From assembly GCF_021731785.1 (NCBI RefSeq), contig NZ_JAKFWS010000115.1, positions 1 to 33,162 on the forward strand: 33,162 bases of DNA, read 5' to 3'. The position numbers and the translations under genes are program-made. Shown here in pieces: positions 15,520 through 22,317 of this stretch. The notes below the pieces were generated by a model that did not search any database, had not been told where the DNA came from, and saw only the letters and a program-made list of their open reading frames with translations. This stretch comes from Methylocystis sp. GTDB lineage: Bacteria; Pseudomonadota; Alphaproteobacteria; Rhizobiales; Beijerinckiaceae. Positions within the stretch are counted from its first letter, which is position 1, and each line of letters starts with the position of its first letter.

Positions 15520-16653
15520 CTAGCCAGCGCGGGCCGGAGTGGAGATGATGCTCGCCGCGCCAATCGTTGCGGAAACGGTTAGCAGACTGGCGCCGCGCTC
15601 TGTGATTTCGATCGTCGTCGGCTTGGGCTTGCTGGCCGACGGCAAATCCATTGTGACCTTAAACTGCCCGTCCTTGCCGGCGGCGACGCGCTTGTAATAT
15701 GCGGCCGCCTGCCGGTGCGGCGGCTGGACATCCTTGTCCTCAGCGGAGCCATTGACCGGAATCGACCAGCTCGTCGACATCATGGTGGGACGGGCGCGTC
15801 CCTGAACTTCGTAAAGCCATTTAACCTCGTCGGTCGGCTTGGTCTCGTCCGAGCCTTTGTCAGGACCGATTGCGGTGTACGAGCAATGATGAGGAATCTT
15901 GAACACATCCCATAGCAGGCGGTCTTCGCGCTTGTGCCGTTTCGTCGTCTTCACGATTTGCTCGATTGAATCATAGTTGATGTCCGACATGAAAAGCGCG
16001 TGCGTCTCCCTTCCGCCCTCCAAAAAGGTCGCCTGGAAAACGACGCTATCCTGGTTTCGGTCGATCAACTCATTCTCGTTCTGACGCCAGCCGAAGGGGC
16101 TGTGGATGAAGAACTGCGCGCGCTCAGGACCTGTCGTCGAAATCCCCGGAACGAACTGCCCCGCGTCGGTAATCAGGTGGGAGCGGGATTCGAGAGTAAG
16201 GCCGTTGGCCTCCAGCCACGCCTTCAATTGAGTTGGGCGGGAGAAAACCCTGATGCCGCAGCCCTTTTTCAGGCGATGGCGCGCTTCCTGTCGAATAACG
16301 CGCGCTGTGTCGACGCAGCCGTCCTCCGTGATCGCCGCCGCTGGGACCCACAGCTCGCGAATCTTGATCCGGCCCTCGCCCTGATATTTTTGGGCGTGGT
16401 CGAGCCAGAAAAACTCGTCGGCTCCGCCGCAATGATCGTCGTCGAGATGCGTAAAGCAGACAACGTCGAAATCATCGCGCTTTGCGGCGCGCAGATCGGC
16501 TTTAAGCTCTTCGGGCAGATCGACGCGTTTGTCGGCGGGATCATCGTGGTTCCGCATGTCCGCGTAGTCGATGAGAAGCTTCTTGCCGTTGGCGAGATCA
16601 ATGCGCGTGCAATCGGCATTCCCGAGAGGATGAAAAGTCAGCTTCGCAGTCAC
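15520..16653 (-). CDS. MBL-fold metallohydrolase (ComEC-like)
   Basis: A 377-residue metallo-beta-lactamase-fold protein. The metal-binding motif is THLDDDHCGG (residues 68-77), which is the H-x-D-x-D-H form found in ComEC-type MBL domains, where Asp replaces the second His of the classical HxHxDH. Later ligands are probably the Asp of FMSDINYDS (about residue 225) and the His pair in KIPHHCSYTA (about 255). The C-terminus has a short hydrophobic stretch (about 353-370) that might touch a membrane. The start is GTG at 16653 with a GGAG site 9 nt upstream; an upstream ATG is closed by a stop. Relatives include nucleases and phosphodiesterases; the substrate is unknown. It sits between DUF2188 and the conjugation enzyme in the operon. 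Confidence 0.82.
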   Translation of the reverse strand: MTAKLTFHPLGNADCTRIDLANGKKLLIDYADMRNHDDPADKRVDLPEELKADLRAAKRDDFDVVCFTHLDDDHCGGADEFFWLDHAQKYQGEGRIKIRELWVPAAAITEDGCVDTARVIRQEARHRLKKGCGIRVFSRPTQLKAWLEANGLTLESRSHLITDAGQFVPGISTTGPERAQFFIHSPFGWRQNENELIDRNQDSVVFQATFLEGGRETHALFMSDINYDSIEQIVKTTKRHKREDRLLWDVFKIPHHCSYTAIGPDKGSDETKPTDEVKWLYEVQGRARPTMMSTSWSIPVNGSAEDKDVQPPHRQAAAYYKRVAAGKDGQFKVTMDLPSASKPKPTTIEITERGASLLTVSATIGAASIISTPARAG

Positions 16654-16709
16654 CGTCGCATCTCCTGTTCGAAAGAGTGGGTCGACGCGTTGGCGCGCCG
16701 CGTTAGAAC

Positions 16710-16952
16710 TCAGTGTTTTTTGTCGCGAAGAGGAGTCGGATCCTTCCCCGGCGCAACAGTGTCCGAATCGCGCCAGCGGCCGTCACGCCCCTGGATGCGA
16801 ACCTCGCCCCCGCCAAGTCCGCTAACGATGTCCTTGGCTCGCGACTCGGCTTCCTTCTGGGTGCCGTGGATGCTGCTGGCGCGCTCTGTGCCGGGCTTTT
16901 TCACGGCCCATTCATCCTCGTGGCGAACCACATACCGGTCATTTTTGGGCAT
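16710..16952 (-). CDS. DUF2188 small protein
   Basis: An 80-residue protein with the DUF2188 pattern: an N-terminal strand RYVVRHEDEWAVKKPG, then a helix with GTQKEAESRAKDIV and a final strand with GEVRIQGRDGRW. The fold of this family is small and beta-rich and its role is unknown. It is the first gene of the minus-strand cargo operon, with AAGG 7 nt before its ATG. The charged C-terminal tail (ending LRDKKH) does not end in Gly, so it is not an obvious mature ubiquitin-like modifier, but as the only small protein in the operon it is a candidate substrate or partner of the conjugation enzyme. That is speculation. Confidence 0.75.
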   Translation of the reverse strand: MPKNDRYVVRHEDEWAVKKPGTERASSIHGTQKEAESRAKDIVSGLGGGEVRIQGRDGRWRDSDTVAPGKDPTPLRDKKH

Positions 16953-17059
16953 ATCTTAACCTTGAAATTGTTGACGAAACATCGCCATTAGGATATAAAA
17001 TACACGTATCTAGTTTTAACGTCAATAAACTTTATATACCCACCTGGGGAGGGAGCCGA
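16953..17059. promoter_or_regulatory. Divergent promoter-operator region of the cargo
   Basis: On the plus strand TTGACG (16971-16976), a 17-bp spacer and TATAAA (16994-16999) form a near-consensus sigma70 promoter for the WYL gene. On the minus strand TTGACG (17025-17020), a 17-bp spacer and TATTTT (17002-16997) form one for the DUF2188 operon. The two -10 elements overlap, so only one promoter can be used at a time on one molecule. An imperfect palindrome ATACACGTAT (17000-17009) lies at their centre and could be the WYL regulator's operator. The region is far more AT-rich than its surroundings. Confidence 0.7.
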
Positions 17060-18010
17060 ATGCAGGGTCAGGCGACGACGGAAAGAAGTTGGGGAGTTGA
17101 GCAGCGGCTGGAGTTCATTGAATTCCGCCTCTTTTGGGAGGGCGGAATAAACCGGTCAGACATCACGACCTTCTTTGGTGTATCCGTGCCGCAAGCCTCA
17201 AAGGACCTCAGCCAGTATCAAGTGCTCGCGCCGCTCAACATCAGCTACGACAAAAGAGAAAAGCGGTACCTCAAGACGGAGCGCTTTGCCCCGTTATTCC
17301 TTAAACCGGATTCGGACCGGTACCTGTCGACGCTGCGGTCGATTGCGGACAAGACTTTGTTGGCGAGCGAAACGTGGATTGCATACCCTCCCGCTGCCGG
17401 CCTTGTGCCGCTTCCCCACCGGCACGTTGATCCCGAAATGTTGCGATTAACGCTGGATGCCGTGCGCGGCCGAAAATCTATCGAAATTCGCTATCAGTCG
17501 CTGTCGGAAAAACATCTGGGGCCGACGTGGCGATGGATTTCTCCTCATGCGTTCGCGTTCGATTTGCACCGATGGCATGTCAGAGCGTTCTGTCACATAG
17601 ATCGGACGTTCAAAGATTTTCTTCTCGCGCGCTTTTCGGGTATCCGGGATTCCGCGAGTGCGATGATCGGACCGGACAGGGACAGCGTCTGGAATGAAAT
17701 TTTCACGGTGATCCTGCGCCCGCATCCGAAGCTCAACGAAAATCAGCGCCGGGCGATCGCTCAGGACTATTGTATGGAGAAAGAGAAACTGGCTGTGCCA
17801 ATGCGGCTTGCTCTACTGTACTATTTTGTCAGGCGGCTTGACCTCGATCCTTATGACGAAATGCCGAACAAGTCCGAAAAAGAACGGCACGTCGTTCTGG
17901 ACAACAAAGATGAGGTGAAGGCGGCTCTGGAAAGAGCAAACAGCGCGCCAACGATTGCCTCCGAAATCCTTCTGACTCCGCCGTCTTTTCCTCAACCCAA
18001 ACTTCGCTAA
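17060..18010 (+). CDS. wHTH-WYL transcriptional regulator of the CapW/BrxR type
   Basis: A 316-residue protein: N-terminal winged HTH (about residues 16-75, with EFRLFWEGGINRSDI and the recognition helix VSVPQASKDLSQYQ), a WYL domain (about 125-200, with IEIRYQS, ISPHAFAFDLHRWHVRAFC and FLLARFSGI), and a C-terminal WCX-like extension. This architecture and the phrase RWHVRAFCH match the CapW/BrxR regulators that repress CBASS, BREX and other defence loci until infection or damage. A strong GGGGAGGGAG ribosome site lies just before the ATG. It is transcribed divergently from the DUF2188-MBL-E2/E1/JAB-patatin operon. Its base composition is less GC-rich than the trb genes, which points to acquisition by transfer. 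The WYL ligand is unknown; single-stranded nucleic acid has been proposed for some relatives. Confidence 0.88.
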   Translation: MQGQATTERSWGVEQRLEFIEFRLFWEGGINRSDITTFFGVSVPQASKDLSQYQVLAPLNISYDKREKRYLKTERFAPLFLKPDSDRYLSTLRSIADKTLLASETWIAYPPAAGLVPLPHRHVDPEMLRLTLDAVRGRKSIEIRYQSLSEKHLGPTWRWISPHAFAFDLHRWHVRAFCHIDRTFKDFLLARFSGIRDSASAMIGPDRDSVWNEIFTVILRPHPKLNENQRRAIAQDYCMEKEKLAVPMRLALLYYFVRRLDLDPYDEMPNKSEKERHVVLDNKDEVKAALERANSAPTIASEILLTPPSFPQPKLR

Positions 18011-18235
18011 AGGTGATTCGTTAAACAGGCTCATCTCTGTGGCGCCCATTGGCGAGGCCGCAGGAGGAGTTCGCCGATTCTATTCCATAGACTATCGACG
18101 GCTCGCTCAATGGCCGCTGCAGTAGGGTCTTGAGTTTGATATGAGGAGGCGTTTTCGATTGGATTGTAATCGAGGCTGGCGGCGGCAGGTAGCGCAGCGT
18201 TGTGCCCGCTCCGATCGCCGTGCGGACGCCTGCAG
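18011..18235. other. Non-coding stretch at the right edge of the cargo
   Basis: No convincing gene is seen. A minus-strand open frame of about 70 codons (18031-18246) begins with TTG inside the ribbon-helix-helix gene and has no recognisable family. This segment should contain the right-hand junction of the cargo; no repeat matching the left side was found by eye. Confidence 0.3.
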
Positions 18236-18667
18236 CTACGACGCAATGCTATTTGGTTCAGATCGGGCTTCTTGAGAAACCTCTTGCGACAGTCGCTGGC
18301 CCTTCGAGAGCCTCCGCCCCAATGCCTCGATGAAACTTTCGTAGCGCTCGCGGCCCTTGGCCTGTGCGGCGGCCTGCGTGCCCTCGGGCAATGGCGGGGT
18401 CGCGGTGAGCCAGGCGCGGATGTAAAGCGCCAACGCCTCGACCGAGAATTCGAGGTCGCGCTCCATACGGTCGACCGAGCGCGTGAGGCGGTCGAACCGG
18501 CGCGTAATCGCCGCCTCCCAGCGATCGGCGTCGTCGGCCGTGAGGAACGACATGATCGCGGCTTCGGCTATCGCCGATTTGGCGGCGCGCTCCTTGTCGG
18601 CGAGCTTTTCCAGCCGCGCCATCATGTCGGCGTCGAGATAGACGGAGAGGCGCTGCTTTACCGGCAT
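18236..18667 (-). CDS. Ribbon-helix-helix (CopG-like) protein of the transfer region
   Basis: A 143-residue protein. The first 45 residues form a ribbon-helix-helix DNA-binding domain: strand KQRLSVYLDADMMARLEKLA, then helix KSAIAEAAIMSFL. The following helical part (RRFDRLTRSVDRMERDLEFS and then ALYIRAWL) is typical of the CopG-family proteins encoded between traG and trbB in alphaproteobacterial elements. It begins 7 bp after the traG stop and is in the same orientation. The family probably autoregulates the transfer operon; that role is inferred. In related elements trbB follows directly; here the first cargo block does. Confidence 0.88.
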   Translation of the reverse strand: MPVKQRLSVYLDADMMARLEKLADKERAAKSAIAEAAIMSFLTADDADRWEAAITRRFDRLTRSVDRMERDLEFSVEALALYIRAWLTATPPLPEGTQAAAQAKGRERYESFIEALGRRLSKGQRLSQEVSQEARSEPNSIAS

Positions 18668-18674
18668 CGACGCC

Positions 18675-20723
18675 TCACAACGCTATGCCGTCGTCGGGGT
18701 CCATCGCGACCTGCCGCGCGACGGATCGGAATGTGCCGCGGAGCGCGCGGGCGCGGATCGCTTCCTCGTCGCCCGTGTCTTCGTCGACAGGCTCCTCTCG
18801 CGATGGCAAGGACGCGGTTTTCTCCGGCGCTATGGCCTCATGCTCCGGAATTTCGGGCTCACGCCGAATGCCGCTATTCGCGGGGTCTTCGTCATCCGAT
18901 GTTGTCGCGCCGATCTGTTCCGCGGCGACGGATTCCGCCTGACCCGAGGGTGATATATTCCACTCATCTTCCGGGTCGCGTTGCATTGCCCCGCGCGGCG
19001 CGGCGTTGCTATCGGCAGGTTCGAGTTGCGGCGGGGGCAGTATCCGCGCCGTCAATCGCCGATCTTCATAGTAGCGCGCCTTCTTCGCGCGGATTGGCGG
19101 AAGACCCGAGACCAGCACCAATTCGTCCGCGGGCGACAGCTGCATGACTTCGCCCGGCGTCAACAACGGCCGGGCGGTTTCCTGGCGGGACACCATCAGA
19201 TGCCCGAGCCAGGGGCTGAGCCTGTGGCCGGCGTAATTTTGCATGGCGCGCAGTTCGGTCGCTGTGCCGAGCGCGTCGGACACACGCTTGGCTGTGCGCT
19301 CGTCATTGGTCGCGAAGGAAACGCGCACATGGCAATTGTCGAGGATGGCGTTGTTCGGCCCATAGGCCTTCTCGATCTGATTGAGCGACTGGGCGATCAG
19401 AAAGCTCTTCAGCCCATAGCCGGCCATGAAGGCGAGCGCCGATTCGAAGAAGTCGAGCCGGCCGAGAGCGGGAAATTCGTCAAGCATCAGCAGCACGCGA
19501 TGGCGGCGGTTCGTGGCGTCGAGTTCCTCCGTCAGTCGCCGGCCGATCTGGTTCAATACCAAACGCACGAGCGGCTTTGTGCGAGAAATGTCGGACGGGG
19601 GCACGACGAGATAGAGCGTCGCCGGCCGATCGCCCGAAACGAGTTCGTCGATCCGCCAGTCGCAGCGGCGCGTCACCTGCGCCACGACCGGATCACGATA
19701 GAGTCCAAGAAACGACATCGCCGTCGACAGTACGCCGGAGCGCTCGTTTTCTGATTTGTTCAAAAGCTCGCGCGCCGTCGAGGCGACGACCGGATGCGGT
19801 CCGCCGGCGCCAAGATGCTTTGTCGTCATCATCGCCTTGAGCGTCGTCTCGATCGGCCGCTTGGGGTCCGAGAGTAAGTTGGCGACGCCGGCGAGCGTCT
19901 TGTCGGCTTCGGCATAGAGGACATGCAGGATCGCGCCGACGAGAAGCGAGTGGCTGGTCTTTTCCCAGTGATTGCGCCGCTCCAGCGCGCCCTCGGGATC
20001 GACGAGAATGTCGGCGACGTTCTGAACGTCGCGCACTTCGGCGGGCCCGCGCCGGACTTCGAGCAGCGGATTATAGGCGGCGGAATGAGCGTTGGTCGGA
20101 TCGAACAGCAGCACGCGGCCGAAACGCGCGCGCCAGCCGGCGGTCAGGCTCCAATTCTCGCCCTTGATGTCGTGGACGATCGCCGAGCCAGGCCAGGTGA
20201 GCAATGTCGGAACGACGAGACCGACGCCTTTCCCGGATCGCGTCGGCGCGAAGCAAAGAACGTGTTCTGGCCTGTCATGGCGCAGATATTCACGGTCGAG
20301 GCGGCCGAGCACGACGCCGTCTGCGCCGAGCATTCCAGCATTGCGGACCTCGCCTGCCGTCGCCCAGCGCGCCGACCCATAGGTGACGACATTCTTGGCT
20401 TCGCGCGCGCGCCAGATCGACATGGCGATCGCGACGGCAATGGAGGCGAAGCCGCCGGACGCCGCAATGGCTGCGCTCTCAACAAAGACGTGGGGCGCGT
20501 AGGCGTCGAAATGATACCACCACCAGAAGAATGCCGGCGGCGCGTAGAAAGGCCACGAGCCGATGACGAACCATGACGGCCCCAATTCAGGCTGGAAGGC
20601 CAACCGCCACGCCGTCCATTGCGTCGCGCCCCATGTCGTCGCGAGCACGATCGCAAAGACGACGAGAATTTGGCCCCAGAGGATTCGCGTGGCGGTCATG
20701 CGCGCCAACATCCGCGCGCGCAT
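18675..20723 (-). CDS. traG: Type IV coupling protein TraG (VirD4-like)
   Basis: TraG is the coupling ATPase that delivers the relaxase-DNA complex to the mating channel. The 682-residue protein has N-terminal membrane segments (about residues 14-32, 55-70 and 82-103), Walker A APTRSGKG at 159-166, and a Walker B LLMLDEFPALGRL near residue 410, followed by GYGLKSFLIAQSLNQI, all conserved in VirD4/TraG proteins. The acidic C-terminal tail from about residue 560 is variable. In-frame Met codons at 20711 and 20699 are alternative starts; the one at 20699 (MTATRILWGQ) fits homologues best. It overlaps no neighbour and is separated from the relaxase gene by the second cargo. Confidence 0.95.
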   Translation of the reverse strand: MRARMLARMTATRILWGQILVVFAIVLATTWGATQWTAWRLAFQPELGPSWFVIGSWPFYAPPAFFWWWYHFDAYAPHVFVESAAIAASGGFASIAVAIAMSIWRAREAKNVVTYGSARWATAGEVRNAGMLGADGVVLGRLDREYLRHDRPEHVLCFAPTRSGKGVGLVVPTLLTWPGSAIVHDIKGENWSLTAGWRARFGRVLLFDPTNAHSAAYNPLLEVRRGPAEVRDVQNVADILVDPEGALERRNHWEKTSHSLLVGAILHVLYAEADKTLAGVANLLSDPKRPIETTLKAMMTTKHLGAGGPHPVVASTARELLNKSENERSGVLSTAMSFLGLYRDPVVAQVTRRCDWRIDELVSGDRPATLYLVVPPSDISRTKPLVRLVLNQIGRRLTEELDATNRRHRVLLMLDEFPALGRLDFFESALAFMAGYGLKSFLIAQSLNQIEKAYGPNNAILDNCHVRVSFATNDERTAKRVSDALGTATELRAMQNYAGHRLSPWLGHLMVSRQETARPLLTPGEVMQLSPADELVLVSGLPPIRAKKARYYEDRRLTARILPPPQLEPADSNAAPRGAMQRDPEDEWNISPSGQAESVAAEQIGATTSDDEDPANSGIRREPEIPEHEAIAPEKTASLPSREEPVDEDTGDEEAIRARALRGTFRSVARQVAMDPDDGIAL

Positions 20724-20952
20724 GTCGCGCGCGCAAGGGCTGTCGGGCGATGATCGAAGTTTAGCGCGCTATGGCGCGTAATGACCGGGTATGGAATCGA
20801 AAAGATCGACAGCCAACGTCGCATCGTTCAAGGTAGTCATTTCTCGTGCTGGGCATTTAGGGCCCCGCGATTTCGGAAGGACCGGTGCGGTAGCCCCTAA
20901 TCGCTTCATTCGCGACGAGGGACTGCAGCTTAAAATGCCTCGGGAGGGTCAC
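20724..20952. other. Intergenic region between traG and the hydrolase gene
   Basis: This region separates the minus-strand traG from the plus-strand hydrolase and must hold the hydrolase promoter. The frame is open on the plus strand from 20791 but has no ribosome site at that Met. No clear -35/-10 pair was recognised. The left junction of the second cargo probably lies here, near 20760-20790. Confidence 0.3.
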
Positions 20953-22254
20953 ATGACAACGGGGGTTTGTTGCATTCTCGTTCATGGGACGAAATTCCAT
21001 CAAAAACTCCCGCTTATCAGATGGTTTTACGATACCATTCCAGCTTGGGTTAAGCCCGACTCCAAAATGTGGGAAACGCTAAGCAATAGATTTCCTGGTT
21101 GCGAGATCAAGGCGTTCACCTGGCCGGGTTCACACCACCAAGCTGTGCGACACGCGGCGGCGAGCGAATTGGCTCTCCTACTAAACGAACTGCGGGACAA
21201 GCGTCAGCGCATTATTGTCATCGGGCATAGCCACGGGGGAAACGTCGCGCTGCAAGCCGCATATCAAGCACCGCTTGCTCAAGTGGAGCTAATCACCTTG
21301 GATACGCCTTTCATTGCAGAGCGGCATGCATCGGAGAACGTGATCGCCGACAGAATAGCGATTTTCGTTGGCATGACGGGGACATTCTTGCTGGCGGTGG
21401 CCGGTGTAGCGGACGTTTATTTTCTGAGAAGCGAGTGGATCATGGGGATTTTCCTGGTGTTCGCTGCTTGGATTGCGTTTCTGAAGCGTTACAACACCAC
21501 GTTCGCCCGAAAATTTGGGCAGGCGTGGGTTGCCCGAAGATCCAGTGTTCAAGAGACCTTCGCTGGTCGGCGGTTAAGAAGGGGCGTGCGATGTCTCGTG
21601 GTGCTGCATCCGCGGGATGAAATTTTGGCCGCATTCCGGGAGTTACATGCCTGGATAGCTGTACACATCAAGCCAAAACGCCATCTGGCGACGCAGATCG
21701 TTCAATTGCTGATGTGGTTTGGCGTTATTTTCGCAGGCGCCACTTTCGCAAGCACGATTGGGACTCGACTGCCAGAGCCGTACTCGAATATCGGCATTCT
21801 TGCAAAAGGAGTATTGCTACTTCCAGCAGGTTACATCTTATTGCGTTTCATTCCTATCTTATATCCAATGACCAAGTTCATAATAGCAGGGTTTGCGATC
21901 GTCTTCTTGCGACCGTTGTGCACACTCGGGCTTAGCCTGGATGGATTATACGTTGATGCGCAGCTGCTCGGTGTTCCCAAGGTGGATGCGGGCGCGTCTT
22001 TCGAACGCTTCGATGTTACAGAAGCGGAGGTCAGCCCTGCAGTGTTCCCGTTGACGGAAGATGATTCGGATTGGAATCTGACCCAGAGTTTGGGAGTTCG
22101 AGCAACGATGAGAGACGCTGTTGCAGTCGTAAGGCGGACCAACGCCGAGATAGGAAAACTGATCAACTGGTTACGTCGAACCGCGGCAGCCAGGTTCCAC
22201 CGGAACGTGTGCGCCCATCCTCAGGTTTTGAAAAAGATACAGGGGTGGCTTTAG
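20953..22254 (+). CDS. Membrane-embedded alpha/beta hydrolase
   Basis: A 433-residue protein when started at 20953, where GGGAGGG lies 4 nt upstream; a longer reading from 20791 lacks such a site. The N-terminal strand CCILVHGTKF and the nucleophile elbow VIGHSHGGN (Ser93) are those of alpha/beta hydrolases; HPRDEI (Asp222) and the C-terminal AHPQVLKKIQGWL region would supply the acid and His. Four or more membrane segments are inserted between these elements: about residues 134-157, 162-177, 248-270 and 283-325. The active site should therefore sit at the membrane, consistent with a lipase or esterase. The gene is opposite in orientation to the transfer genes, is visibly less GC-rich, and stands alone between traG and the relaxase gene. 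The function is unknown; defence or toxin is a guess from its position and type. Confidence 0.75.
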   Translation: MTTGVCCILVHGTKFHQKLPLIRWFYDTIPAWVKPDSKMWETLSNRFPGCEIKAFTWPGSHHQAVRHAAASELALLLNELRDKRQRIIVIGHSHGGNVALQAAYQAPLAQVELITLDTPFIAERHASENVIADRIAIFVGMTGTFLLAVAGVADVYFLRSEWIMGIFLVFAAWIAFLKRYNTTFARKFGQAWVARRSSVQETFAGRRLRRGVRCLVVLHPRDEILAAFRELHAWIAVHIKPKRHLATQIVQLLMWFGVIFAGATFASTIGTRLPEPYSNIGILAKGVLLLPAGYILLRFIPILYPMTKFIIAGFAIVFLRPLCTLGLSLDGLYVDAQLLGVPKVDAGASFERFDVTEAEVSPAVFPLTEDDSDWNLTQSLGVRATMRDAVAVVRRTNAEIGKLINWLRRTAAARFHRNVCAHPQVLKKIQGWL

Positions 22255-22317
22255 AAAATTGTGCAGCCTGGTAGCGGCAGCGGTCGATTTAGCGTCCGCC
22301 TCGGTCCAAGAGTTGCC

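Noticed and set aside
12012-18010. Complete type II CBASS locus
   Set aside because: No CD-NTase (GS motif with the D-x-D catalytic pair) is found in any frame of the block, so the locus can only be called related.
18031-18246. 71-codon minus-strand frame next to the RHH gene
   Set aside because: It starts with TTG inside the RHH gene, has no ribosome site and no family resemblance.
20791-20952. N-terminal extension of the alpha/beta hydrolase
   Set aside because: No ribosome site at 20791, whereas GGGAGGG precedes the ATG at 20953 and the hydrolase fold begins directly there.
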